Assembly (NCBI GenBank): GCA_034769895.1
Contig: CM068370.1
Location: 48,288,344-48,352,343, forward strand
Reading direction: 5' to 3'
Source of the DNA: Magicicada septendecula
Lineage: Eukaryota > Arthropoda > Insecta > Hemiptera > Cicadidae
DNA: 64,000 nt
Shown piece by piece: positions 11,333 through 22,231 of the stretch. The position numbers and the translations under genes were made by a program. Numbering within the stretch: position 1 is the stretch's first letter; every line of letters begins with the position of its first letter. Under the pieces are notes generated by a model. That model was not told the DNA's origin and did no database searches. It was given only the letters and a program-made list of their open reading frames with translations.

Positions 11333-11523
11333 ATAGGTATTATTAATCAGTATTACTGTAAATTCTATAAGGTTAATTTTAAAATGCTATAAGGAAGTTT
11401 TGTTGTAATCAGGATAATGAACAAACTGATTTAAATACTTATTTAAGTTAATTAATAACAATTAAGTAACAAATTGATTAAATATTTTATTCACCAGTAA
11501 AAAGTGCAAACAATTGTATAGAG

Positions 11524-12351
11524 CACTGGTTCCCAAACTTTCAAGTTCGTGAACCCCCTCCAAAATAATTTAAAAATTCATGGACCCTGTCTGAGTTCTG
11601 AAATAAAACAAACAGTAAATATGATAAAAAATCTTATATTTTACTTATAAATGTATTAAAATTAAAATTCTCTTAACTTGCCAAATTATAATATTAAGGA
11701 TATCAAACATAGTTTAATGTGAACGATGAACCTGCTTTTGCACAATTAGCTCTGCAATATTGGGTTTAATGTCTGATAACTTCAATATTAAGTAACTCTC
11801 GACATCAAGTTTATTTCTTAATTTTGACTTTAAGTACGTGAGCAGGGAGACTGCCGTCTCACACAACTAAGTAGTGGAAAACATAGTTAACTTGAAAGCT
11901 CTTTTTCCGAGTTCATGATAGTCAGTAATTACATATAACCAGAAATCAGCTAGCTGTAATTGCAAAAACTGTAATTTTAATGAACTGTCAGCTGAAGTTC
12001 TGGCAATGAATTTTCTTTTTGTAGTGTAAGAAAGATTTGTAGTCTAGTCAGTTCGGCTAACAAACAGATCTGCTACATGACATGATTTAAAGACATTATT
12101 AAAACCATTAGCTTGAAATTACTTTTACAATTACAATTAATTTGACCTCCCCCCCAGCAAAAATACTGGAATCTTCTACCAATTGTTTTAAGATTCTAAA
12201 ATTTAGATTTATATTTTAGAGCATAAAAAAAAGCATAAAAAATCGGAGAATATTATGGTATATCCTAGAGTTTCTTAAAAGTGTCTGTGGACCCCCTGAA
12301 ATATTGTCGCGGACTCCCAGGGGTCCGCAGACCCTACTTTGGAAACCACTG
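11524..12351 (-). mobile_element. hAT element relic, 828 bp
   Basis: The left end CACTGGTTCCCAAACTTT and the right end (reverse complement CAGTGGTTTCCAAAGT) are hAT terminal repeats. Subterminal 'gaacccc' and 'ggggtccgc' blocks are also typical. Flanks are GTATAGAG (11516-11523) and ATATAGAG (12352-12359), an 8-bp TSD with one mismatch. The interior holds the decayed end of a transposase. Confidence 0.85.
11721..11960 (-). pseudogene. hAT transposase C-terminal dimerisation region, relic
   Basis: The minus strand encodes the conserved end of hAT transposases: a YHELGKRAFKL block, then LCETAVSLLTYLKSKLRNKL, then DVESYLILKLSDIKPNIAEL. This is the dimerisation segment that follows the last catalytic glutamate. 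A stop codon interrupts it just before LCET, and nothing N-terminal remains in the 828-bp element. It is therefore an internally deleted, dead copy that would have relied on transposase from elsewhere. Confidence 0.75.
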
Positions 12352-12674
12352 ATATAGAGTAATATCCAAGATTAATTTTAAAGCCTGGGCCTCTCTTGTT
12401 AACAAAGAAGTACCCTATCTATTTAGATTCATGTTTTCCCATTCTATCGCCTGAACACACTCTCTGACAATGCTAAGAACAACTGTAGTGGAAGTTAGTC
12501 TTCTTTCTGTGCTCTCTTATTATTAGTTTAACTGTAGTGTATGTAGATTTTATAATGTGCGTGTGTGTGTGTTGCAGCTGGCTAACATGTATTTTGGACA
12601 GAGCCTGCAAATATTTCTTTCATACCTCTTGATCTTCTAACACATTTAATACAGATTTTTGAAACTACAGATTG

Positions 12675-12706
<32 letters not shown>

Positions 12707-14373
12707 CTCAAAGTCTGCGGATTTATGTGTACTGAATACAAATCCACACCATTACACCGATTGCCACCAAATTTTACACAGGTAACCTTTGACACAAGGC
12801 GAAAAACACTATCTAACTTGGAATTTGATATTTTGCCCCATTCGCACGATTTAGGACATTTTAATTATGCCTTTTTGTTGACGCGTATAAAGATGTCAAC
12901 TACACCATGGAGACCAGAATTAATTACCATAGTAACAAGTAAATAAGCAAAAGCTATTTAGTGGCATCGAAACTGTACCTTTATCCGTTCCTGCAGTACA
13001 TTTTCGATGTTCTATATAATATGCGATTGTATTGATATATTACGATGTGGAAAAGAAGAAGTGTACTAATTGTAAATTGTCTAATTACTTAATGCAAAGC
13101 GAAAATATGTATTGTTTTCTTTTTTAAGGTTAGGTGACAACAGTTTTTGGTTTTAGTTTATTGCTGAAATAAATAAAAGCCATGGTTGAGGAAAACATAA
13201 TGTTTAATGTGTTATACAATGCTTCTAACAAAGTAACATTTAAAATAAAGAATTTAGTGTTTTTGATTTAACAGGTAGGCCTACTTTATAAATATCTCCA
13301 AAGGCTGTGGCACCAACATAATAATTTAGTACAAGTTAAAATAGTACAAGTGTTGAAAACAGCTTTGGAGAGAATTTGACTGAGTACAAAATTCAAGCTG
13401 ACAGAACGCCTTATAGACATAAACAGTAAAAATTATATTACAATACTTATTAAAAGTCAAATATTCGCGTCCGAAGCCATGGGTAACAGCTAGTTTACTT
13501 ATAAAAATAATAAAACAATTTCTGTCACACACACATAACAAAAATAAAGGTTATAGTTACCAGTAGTTTATTTTATCTTAACAAATTGCTTCTTAATTAC
13601 ATAGAAAAGATATCTCTCAATCTAAACAAGAATGGAAGTTTAAGAGGACAAAAAGTAATTAAATCTTTTTTTTTAAATTAAAATTTTTGAGTTGATAGTG
13701 TAACAATGGCTTGTGAGAACAGTATAAACCCACTCTAAGATTAAGATAATGATGTAAGTAACCCACAAAGATAAGTGTTTGCTTCTTTCTTTTTTTGTGT
13801 AACAAGAGACAAATCATTTACTGATGCACTTTACATATAATGATTGCAAAATTTTATATCTGTTTTAAGAAAAACATATGATAATAAAATAAATAAAAGT
13901 AATAAACATTAAAAATTATGTGAATGCATTTGTTAAGTGGACACATACAATTTGAAAATGTTAAATTTTTTTTGGTGAAGGGTTTGTGAGGTCAGTGAAA
14001 AAATATAACACAAATTTTAAATTATTTGTGTTGACAATGTTTATTGTCATCATCAGGATGTGTGTATGAATACAAAAGAAATGTCAAACACAACAGAACA
14101 ATTATTTGAGTGAACAGGTTTGTGTATGTGAGTGTGTGTGTGCGAGCATGTGTGTCCTTGTATATGTGAAGGAGTTGAGATAGTTTGTTTTACATCATCA
14201 AATGTTTTCATTAAAGCCAATGAGAAAATTATAATATCACAGAACTTAATTTATACAATATTCAATTTAAATTACTCATAATGTAATGGTATTTGTAATT
14301 AATTATAAAAGCAGTGATCAACAATTAAATATTAGAATTGGTACAGAAAATGTTTATACATTACAACAAAGAG
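12352..14373. other. no gene; (AT)n microsatellite
   Basis: An AT-dinucleotide run lies at about 12679-12704. Positions 12714-12900 contain 'attgccaccaaattttacacaggtaacc', written in parts: a style often seen in insect repeats, but no element could be delimited. A 73-codon frame there is probably repeat-derived. The rest is AT-rich without features. Confidence 0.45.
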
Positions 14374-14575
14374 TTTTGGTTGTTGTTATGGCTGCAAAAA
14401 CCAACAAGAAGCCATAACAACAACCTACCAAAACACAAATACTCCACAAGATATAAAATCAGGAAGGCTGAAGATGGGAACAATACGTTTCCCGAAACAT
14501 GTACCAAATAAGGGAATATAACATCTTGAGGTAAAGAATTTATAAATATTAAATAAATCATACATATTATATATG
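14374..14575 (+). mobile_element. PLE-family 3' tail with a hairpin
   Basis: The tail motif (aggaaggctgaagatggg, then tttcccgaaacatgt, then cttgaggtaaag and tttataaatattaaat) is shared with both arms at 15410-16005. Just upstream, 'ggttgttgttatggct' is followed after 15 nt by its exact complement, a 16-bp stem. Only the tail remains and no coding part is seen. Confidence 0.6.
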
Positions 14576-15409
14576 GTTATATAACACAATACAATTATAA
14601 TTAATACAATTAAAACATTAATAACATAAGGATTTATTATTATAATAAGTACTTTTCTTTTTCAGTACTAAAATACAGATATTTAAAATATCAGTAATTT
14701 TAATATTTCTTTACATTGTTATTATTATTTGGTTCACAATGTTTTGCTAATATGGTAAATTCTTGTGGCTTCCATGGATAAATGATTGGCTTCCTTTTGT
14801 GGCTTCCATCCTTGTGACTGTAGATTTAAATAACATTAAAAACTATTCTCCTTAAACACATTCAAATTCAGAAGCTGAAATCTATTTAGAAAGCTGGAAC
14901 AGCTCTTTTCAATCTCTTTTTATCTTTATTATTATCATTGTTGACATTTTTGCCATCCATTGTTATAGTCGTCGTTGTCAAAGTTGTCTTTATCGTTGTC
15001 GTCATCATCATCATCATCATCATCATCATCCCAACTAATAACGGATACACTAAAAAAGACTAACTACTCTCCAGAAGATGGAGAAGTTGTTTAGGCAAGC
15101 CCCCAAATCCAGGTTAGGTCGGGGTCAGGTGACAAATAAAAACACTTAATTTAGCATTATTGACCTTGTATTATAATCCACAAAACAAATGATGATAAGA
15201 ACTCATTACATTCATTAAATTTACACCAGAAAACTCAATTTGGTTACTTCACTTTCAATCTGTTTTTGAACTTATAAAACTCTCCACATTCACCTTTAAT
15301 TTCTCTACTTACATCATACTACTTACAAAATAAAAAAAAAGTAAAAATCTTTATCCCCCAAACCCCAGAGTAACACCAACACTTTAATATTCTTATATTA
15401 TATTCAAAT
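14576..15409. other. no gene; TCA microsatellite
   Basis: A TCA trinucleotide run lies at about 15003-15030. The rest is AT-rich with no recognisable feature. Confidence 0.55.
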
Positions 15410-16005
15410 ACCTTTTGCTAGTCTGTTTCTTGATGTATAAAATATATTTAATATTTATAAAGACTTTACCTCAAAATGTTTTCTCCTTATTTGGAACATG
15501 TTTCGGGAAGCCTTGTGTTCCCATCTTCAGCCTTCCTGATTTTGAGCCTTGTGAGGTACTTGTGTGTTGGTTGGTAGTTGATGTGGTTTCTTGTTAGCCT
15601 CTGGTGCTTTAAATTGTATGTGTATGTATAACCAACATGACACTAATAAAACACATACCACACAAAGGCACCATAATGAACATTTGGGAAAATTTGCAAA
15701 TTTACAAACATAAAACACAAAACAAACTAATACCTGAACAAGTCAATACAAAACACGACACAATTTTCAAAGCACTCAACATAGAAAATACACAAAATAA
15801 TAATATGTACACCACAATCACACACAATAATATTAAAGCACCAGAGGCCAACAGGAAACCACAGCAACTACCAACCAACACACAAGTACCTCACAAGGTT
15901 CAAAATCAGGAAGGCCAAAGATGGGAACACAAGGCTTCCCGAAACATGTTCAAAATAAGGAGAAAACATCTTGCGGTAAAGTCTTTATAAATATTAAATA
16001 TATAA
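15410..16005. mobile_element. PLE tail-to-tail inverted dimer, second family
   Basis: A minus-oriented tail (15410-15618) and a plus-oriented copy (about 15637-16005) share arms: 'ggaagccttgtgttcccatc' against its complement near 15925, and 'cctctggtgctt' against 'aagcaccagagg'. The right arm extends further upstream and keeps coding sequence. No convincing TSD was seen. The left boundary contains 'tctgtttcttgatgta', a motif repeated near 20702 and 62649. Confidence 0.7.
15637..15990 (+). pseudogene. PLE polyprotein C-terminal fragment
   Basis: The frame begins HMTLIKHIPHKGTIMNIWENL and continues IYKHKTQNKLIPEQV. The parallel region of the PLE at 31007-31237 reads MNILHVHTKGRKLDTLEQLEIYK. 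This is the segment after the GIY-YIG endonuclease core. The frame then runs into the tail sequence, which is probably not true protein. There is no catalytic core, so this is a fragment. Confidence 0.6.
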
Positions 16006-16037
16006 TATATTGTAATATTTGAAGACCCTTTATTTTC

Positions 16038-16039
16038 TC

Positions 16040-16073
<34 letters not shown>

Positions 16074-16112
16074 AGCACGCACGCACGCACGCACACACAC
16101 GCACACACACAC
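16038..16112. repeat. (CT)n, (ACGC)n and (CA)n microsatellite
   Basis: Three adjacent simple repeats: CT dinucleotides at about 16041-16070, then ACGC units, then CA dinucleotides. Confidence 0.9.
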
Positions 16113-16736
16113 AACTTTTTGTATGAAATATTTATTTTCTCAAATGGCCATTATATTTTTGCTTAATTTGCTTGTATGACTAGTCATACCGGGTTTACTC
16201 TCTTTATACCCACATACTACTTCGCCCCTTGGAAGTACTGTCCTACACTATTTGTGCCTATGTCACTGTTCCCGATCACATGTTACTTGCATTTTCATCT
16301 AAAATTATCACAAAAACCCTTTACCATAAAAATAAATTTCCTTTGTTATTTTATAACTTTATTTAATGACATTCTCTTTTTTAGATTCTGTTTTCTTTTC
16401 TCACACACCCACATGCCATTCACTCACACCACTGCCTACTTAATATACATTTTCCGCTACCTTTTTGATACGGGATTTTGAATTTGTCATGTATACGTGT
16501 CATGTATACAGGTTACGACCACTGATGCAGAGAAAACAACTATGCATTAACCACATGCAATGATGGATGAGCTGCACATGTTGCATGTTGCTTATCTCAC
16601 TGAGTCATTGTTTTGCCCCAAACATAAATAGATAAGGTTGGACTGGCTCAACCTTGGGTCAAACCACAGCACAGCATGAGACATGTACCACACAATGGAA
16701 ACATTCTTCTGCTGAGCTAGCACACAATCATTTTTA
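16113..16736. other. no supportable gene
   Basis: A 101-codon plus-strand frame (16176-16481) is rich in aromatic and hydrophobic residues, but it reflects T-rich DNA and has no family signature. It is not called. Confidence 0.5.
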
Positions 16737-18133
16737 CAAAGGTTTTTTAAAAGTATATATACACTTGGTAATGTTTCACAGATTTTATTTAACTCTGACA
16801 GCTGTTTCGACTTCCTAAGCCATTGTCAAAGAGATGAATGAAGTAAAAACCTAAACACAGGATGTAAGTAAGGGTGGTGGTGGTTAGATCCAAAAAATTT
16901 AAACTTCTCATATTTTCTGTTTCAAGTATAAATTGCACAGTACTATAAAATGAATTAATATAATCGAAATGTTAATCTATAATTAGATTATATTAATTTC
17001 TTTTATAGTACTGTGCAATTTTTTGGATCCAATTAAATTTTTTGGATCTTACCATTACTAGGTCACAACATAATCTTAGCTTTCAGATATGTAGAAAACC
17101 TACTTTTACAGATACCGTTATACATAAACAATCACTAACATCAAGGCACATAAAATTAAGCAGTTTTCATGCAATGGTTAATTGTCTCCTTATAGTTACT
17201 TTATCCAAAGAAAATTTCAATAAAGAAGCAGATATTATAAAAGCCATAGCAGAAAATAATGGTTATGATGAAAGAATAATAGACTCTTTTATTTAAAAAA
17301 AAAACAAGAAAATTATTAAAAAAAAATTTATTCCATAGGTAATGAAAAATGTCATTTAACAAATTACATTCCGTTTAGAACAGATAGGATTAACAATAGG
17401 TTAAAAAACCATGGTATTAACATGACATTAGTAAAAAAACTTAATCTTTCTTCACTACTAGTCAACAATACAGAAAAATCAAACACACTGGAGAAAAATG
17501 GAGTTTATGAAATACGCTGTGCAGAATGCGATGCTATTTATATCAGACAATGTGGCCGTGCTAAGAAACATCGCATTTATGAACATAAGAAGGCGATTTT
17601 AACCAATACAGCCAATACAGGTTTTGCAGATCATTGCTTATATCACAATCACTTCATAGATATAAAAAACATAACATAATACAAAAAGGTAAAAAAAATG
17701 GATTTATTAGAAATTCTAGAAATTAAAAAAAAATAAAAAATAACAAAAATTTAACAAATGAACAAACTGAATTCTGTGTATCCCCTTTATTAAAAGCTGT
17801 TATTTAGTTTAGTTTATTTTATATTTTGCATTCAGATTATATTTAGTTTAGTTAATTTTATATTTTGCATTCAGATTGTATTTAGTTTTTACAGACACCT
17901 GACCTTCCCTTAGCTCCTGCACCCCCTTCTCCATCTTAACACCCTCACAGATGTTCCAATACATGCTGCCGCCGTAAACAGATGGCCACCACCACCCTTA
18001 CTTACATCCTGTGTTTAGGTATTTAATTCATTCATCTCTTTGACAATGGCTTAGGAAGTCAAAACAGCTGTCAGAGTTAAATAAAATCTGTGAAACGTAC
18101 CAAGTGTATATATATTTTTAAAAAACCTTTGTA
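16737..18133 (+). mobile_element. Penelope-like element with inverted tail at its 5' side
   Basis: A plus-oriented PLE fragment (coding 17040-17830, 3' tail to 18133) is preceded by an inverted copy of its own tail at 16737-16892. Shared pieces include 'tgacagctgtttcgacttcc', 'attgtcaaagagatgaatg' and 'acatcctgtgtttagg'. Inverted terminal copies (pLTRs) are a known property of Penelope elements. The 5' part of the element is truncated. Confidence 0.75.
17042..17680 (+). pseudogene. PLE RT C-terminus plus GIY-YIG endonuclease, degenerate
   Basis: The first frame (17042-17296) matches the end of the PLE reverse transcriptase and linker (FQICRKPTFTDT, then SFHAMVNCLL, then NKEADIIKAIAENNGY). 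Stops and frameshifts in A-rich runs at 17295-17420 separate it from the second frame (17422-17679), which carries the GIY-YIG endonuclease: GVYEIRCAECDAIYIRQCGR, then HRIYEHKKAI. The canonical YIG is YIR here and the following conserved T is C, so nuclease activity is doubtful even apart from the frame breaks. It was once a target-priming retroelement protein acting at chromosomal DNA. Confidence 0.8.
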
Positions 18134-18375
18134 TTAATATGTTTCACCAAGTGCCCAACAAGTCATCAATTAATATCATGAAAAAACAATCATTTTTGTT
18201 TATATACTCATTTTTCCCTTTTCTTCTCCTCTAAGGACTCAAAATCTGTCTTAACGATATTCATTGATGACTCATTGGGCACTTGGTGAAACATATTAAT
18301 ACAAAGGTTTTAAAAAATATATAAACTCTTGGTATGTTTCACAGTTTTTTTTAAATTTTGACAGCTGTTTCAGCT
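18085..18375. repeat. palindrome containing PLE tails and flanking DNA
   Basis: The end of the plus-oriented tail and the sequence beyond it (18110-18175, with 'atatgtttcaccaagtgccca') recur inverted at 18262-18330 ('tgggcacttggtgaaacata'). An inverted tail then runs to about 18375. The loop of about 85 bp (18176-18261) is unique. The arms include sequence outside the tail proper, so this is an inverted duplication rather than two independent insertions. Confidence 0.7.
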
Positions 18376-19235
18376 TACAAATGAACAAACTGAGTTCTGT
18401 GTATCCCCTTTATTAAAAGTTGTTATTTAGTTTAGTTAAGTTTTATATTTTGCATTCAGATTATACTTAGTTTTTACAGACACTTGACCATGCCTTAGCT
18501 TCTCCAACCCCTCCCCCTCCATCGTCACACCCCACACAAGTCCAGATACACACGCCCTAAACATATTGTTACAACGGTCTACTTGATCGTCGTAGGTACA
18601 GTGGAAAACAAAATACAAGACACTAATTAAGTCACTAATCACCAGCTTTAATTGCACAGTTAAACAGTTCGTAATTAACAACACAGTCTCTTACAACAAA
18701 TCGAATAAAAGTTGTTCACATGCATTAAAATGTCAACTAATATTAAAACACAATTATATTACAATATACCGCCCAATTATAAAACACACCACTTCACTAA
18801 TAACCACTTGAATGCACAGAGTAATATCGCCCAATAATAACTGAAAACTAATGCCGCTGACGCCTTGTGTTTATACAACGCTCACAGACCAGAAGATTCC
18901 AAACTATGTGTTAGCACCAATGTGTATAACGTAATTAATTGTAGCCTTGACACAGTCCGCGCGGCTGGCGGCTTCCAGAAAAATCTCGTGAGCACATGTT
19001 GAAATCACGTACGCCACAACATTTAACCGTATTCCACTGGATTCATCTGGAACATTAGATAAACACGTAGATTGTTTTGTAATGTCTTAACAATATGTTC
19101 ACCACCCTTACATCCTTTGTTAGTTGTTCACCGATCTCTTTGAGAATAGCTTCATAAGCTGTAACAGTTGTCAGAGTTAAATAAAAACTGAAACATACCA
19201 AGCGTTTATATATTTTTAAAAACCTTTGTATCTGT
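18376..19235 (+). mobile_element. second PLE 3' region, split by a solo LTR
   Basis: Positions 18376-18560 repeat the 3' coding end and UTR seen at 17757-17960 ('acaaatgaacaaactgag', 'gtgtatcccctttatt'). The tail resumes after the inserted LTR at about 19097 and ends near 19235 ('tcagagttaaataaaaactg'). The coding part is the decayed C-terminus only. Confidence 0.7.
18567..19092. mobile_element. solo LTR, 526 bp, 4-bp TSD
   Basis: The sequence begins TGTTACAACGG and ends GTCTTAACA, giving matched TGTTA/TAACA ends. It is flanked by ATAT on both sides (18563-18566, 19093-19096). It interrupts a PLE tail whose two halves are otherwise continuous with the 17.7-18.0 kb copy. Size, ends and 4-bp duplication fit a solo gypsy-type LTR. 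Confidence 0.7.
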
Positions 19236-19382
19236 CTTTAAGTTTAGCTATTATATACTTTATTATATATTATACATTGAAGAAATGAACTGGAAATGAA
19301 CAGATAGATCTATAGTTAGTAGTTCATTCTTGTATCATGTTTTGGGAGTATGTTTATTCGTTTTCATAATATGTAAATAGAT

Positions 19383-19872
19383 AAACATAATTATTACACT
19401 ACGAGTCGGAACACAAAACTTTTTATGGGTAAAAACGTAAAAGTTTTACCTTATAACCTGAACCAGTTTTCACTTTTAAAAAGCTTCTTCAGAGGTTTCC
19501 GCTGGTAGCACTGTCCATCTTGTTGTTGGTGACGGAATTGATTTTTGAAAGATCGATGTTGTGTGTGTGTGGGGTGTGATATGCTCGAATAATGCGTGTT
19601 ATTTGAATTGTGTCTGTGCATTTAGGATTCGAACATATCACACCCCACACACACAACATCGAGCTTTCGAAAATCGATTCCGTCGCCAACAACAAGACGG
19701 ACAGTGCTACTAGCGGCAACATCTAAAGAAGCTTTTTAAAAGTGAAAACTGGTTCAGGTTATAAGGTAAAACTTTTACGTTTTTACCCATAAAAAGTTTT
19801 GTGTTCCGAGTCGTAGTGAAATAATTATATTTAGTTAAGTAACGGACACGTCATGGACAATGAAGTCCAAGA
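19383..19872. mobile_element. PLE tail-to-tail inverted dimer with perfect 12-bp TSD
   Basis: The 490-bp near-perfect palindrome is made of two opposed PLE tails ('gagtcggaacacaaaac', 'aaacgtaaaagttttacctt', 'aaccagttttcactt' in both arms). A perfect direct repeat, ATGTAAATAGAT, flanks it at 19371-19382 and 19873-19884. The right arm extends about 40 bp further outward, to 'cttcattgtccatgacgtgt' read in complement, so the two tails differ slightly at their extremity. Confidence 0.85.
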
Positions 19873-19969
19873 ATGTAAATAGATCTTACCTCACATTACT
19901 GTATGGTGCAACTGTATAGTAAGCTAACAATGAAATAGAACAAAAAAGTGATAATTTTTTGTCATCATC

Positions 19970-20521
19970 ATCATCATGATCTTCATGGAGTAAACCAAGG
20001 ATGGTTTTTTCTGGTCTCAAATAGGCAAAGATTAGAGCTGGTCACTCCAGCGCTTCCTAGGATGTCCCACACCTCTCCGTCCCCTCAGCTTATAGTTCCA
20101 GAGTTGTTTGGGGATGCAGCACCCACTCAACAAAGATGTTCCCACCAAGTCAGCCGATACTGGGCAATCCTGTCGAGTATACTCATAATATTCAGTTCCT
20201 CCCGTATATCTGTGTTTCTTCTATGATCATGGAGAGTATACTCTGCAATGTGCCTGAGGAATCTCATTTCTGCCGCTTGGATGCAACTGGCTGGCCTTTC
20301 GTTAAAATCCAGTTCTCAGACCTGTAAAGAAGTGTGGGAAGAGCCATCACCTTGTAGAATTTTAGGGGTGTTCCTTCACTTGCTGACTTAAGGGTTGGCC
20401 TAATTGTCCTGCACATACGGTTGAACTTATGCAACTTATTCATAATGTTGTTGCATGCATTATAAGACACACTGTAGCCCAGGTATTCAAAATTGCTGAC
20501 TTGTTCCAGGATAGTACCATC
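19970..20521 (-). pseudogene. LINE reverse transcriptase C-terminal remnant
   Basis: On the minus strand the frame from 20557 shows the post-RT segment of a LINE ORF2: LEQVSNFEYLGYSVS, then KVMALPTLLYRSENW. Another frame then continues with RFLRHIAEYTLHDH, YRLTWWEHL and a C-terminus near 19983. Frameshifts near 20260 show it is dead. It is cut on its upstream side by the hAT-like end at 20522. The family differs from the relic at 2916-3445. Confidence 0.8.
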
Positions 20522-20639
20522 CAGTGGCGGTTCTAGCGGGTAGGCCGGGTAGGCCATGGCCTACCCAAAAATTTTGAAGAGAAAAAAACTTTTATAACAG
20601 AAGTACTGTAACAAAAAATTTGGCAATAGCAATATAACA

Positions 20640-20679
<40 letters not shown>

Positions 20680-20680
20680 G
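20522..20680 (+). mobile_element. left end of a CAGTGGCGG (hAT-like) element
   Basis: CAGTGGCGGTTCTAG interrupts the LINE coding sequence at 20521/20522. Just inside is a perfect 20-bp palindrome, GGGTAGGCCATGGCCTACCC, at 20547-20566. A TA microsatellite follows at about 20644-20675. No matching right end or transposase domain was found, so the true length is unknown. Confidence 0.5.
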
Positions 20681-22231
20681 TCACTTTTTGCTACAGTCCG
20701 TTTCTTGATGTATTATATTATAGGCGATTATAAATAATCGAATATGGACGCTTGAGACGCCATTAGAAACATTGTTTGAATAATAATTACTCCCAAATTT
20801 TGTATTAAGCAATTGAGAAATGGACTCAAAACGTTTAATAAGAAGTGTTATTGTGTAATTAGATAAGATTTGGTGAAATAAACTTATTAATTTTAAGATT
20901 CACCATAGGAATTTGTGAAATCGTTGTAGTGAGTTAATAATCGATGGATTTCATTCTTGTTTGGACTTTATTTAAAGCCCAGGATGTCCGCGATCTATTG
21001 CCACCAACTATTCAACGATATGACAACTAATAAAAAAGTTATAACAATTATAAACTTTTTAATCATTTTGTGCATCAACGTTTACGTCACTATAGTCTCC
21101 AAACCCATATACGAAATTGGTAAGAAATTAAAAGTTTTACTAAACCAAGGTGTTTTGGGTCGGAGAGTTCGAAAAATTGAACCAATCAAATGAATTAAAA
21201 CCGGCAGACAAGCCAGAGACGCTTAGGAGAAGCGTCACAGTCATCTTTCAGTCGTCAAGGAGTCTACACGCTAATTCGACGGGCAAGGTCGATGAAGAAA
21301 TGTATGAAGTTGTATTTGAATTGTGCGCGACACATACATGAGTCACGCTACACACACCTAACCTACACATAACAAAGAATTAACGAGTGTACAGTGCGCA
21401 GTGAATATAATAATAAAATACGGCCAGTGTATAATATCGGTCGTATTTTCGAGTTTTGTGTTTATAAGAAAAACCAGGGAGTACTATATTTTCATTATTT
21501 AAAAAATAAAACAGAATTAATAATTCCTGTTAATTATTGTCTGGGTACTACTCTAATCAGTAGTATCGAAGTGTAGTAATTCTGATGAAAGTTATCAGAA
21601 TAAATAAAAGAATTATTTCGCATGTTATCAATTTAAGAAATAAATGTTTTTACGACTTATTGTAATTAAAGGAGTCAATATTAATTTAAATATTACAAAA
21701 TATGAGTGTCACGAATAGTCGCTCCATTGACTCATGTCGTTTTGATTTGACTAATGAAAATAAATATTTTTATTTTTTTGCGAAAAAATATTCTAATTAA
21801 CTGATAGTTACTCATCAGATGTATTATGAATAAGATATATGTATTCAGTTTATTAAGAAATCAATGATAATTTACTTATCCACAAGAATTACTTACGGTT
21901 ATTAGCTAACCTAGAAATAATAACAACAACTTGTCACCTTTTTCATAATTCTGTTCTCAAGTAATACAAACCAAATGAAAGCTATCACAAGAGTTTTTTT
22001 TTTTATTATAAACTTTTTCTCTTGTCAATAAATAATTTTTATAGCCAACTATTAAATAATAATAGTAATTTTTAGCAGTGCAACTCAATGCACGTGTTTT
22101 TAAAGTAACTAATGTGTACTGTGTCCCGCGTACGATAGTACGATAATTATCGATTATCACACGAACTTGGTAATTTAACTATGTAAAGAGGACATAACCT
22201 CTCTAACTAAAATTATTGTATTAACCTTCAG
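20681..22231. other. no recognised gene
   Basis: Possibly the interior of the element starting at 20522. Overlapping plus frames at 20957-21193 and 21150-21341 show no domain. A short motif near 20702 ('tccgtttcttgatgta') recurs at 15420 and 62649. The rest is AT-rich. Confidence 0.4.

Noticed and set aside
15003-15030. TCA trinucleotide run, considered as a CRISPR-like or coding repeat
   Set aside because: A simple microsatellite with no spacers; CRISPR is not expected in a nuclear eukaryotic genome.
16176-16481. 101-codon open frame, aromatic and hydrophobic rich
   Set aside because: T-rich DNA gives such frames by chance; no domain, no conserved neighbour and no splice context.
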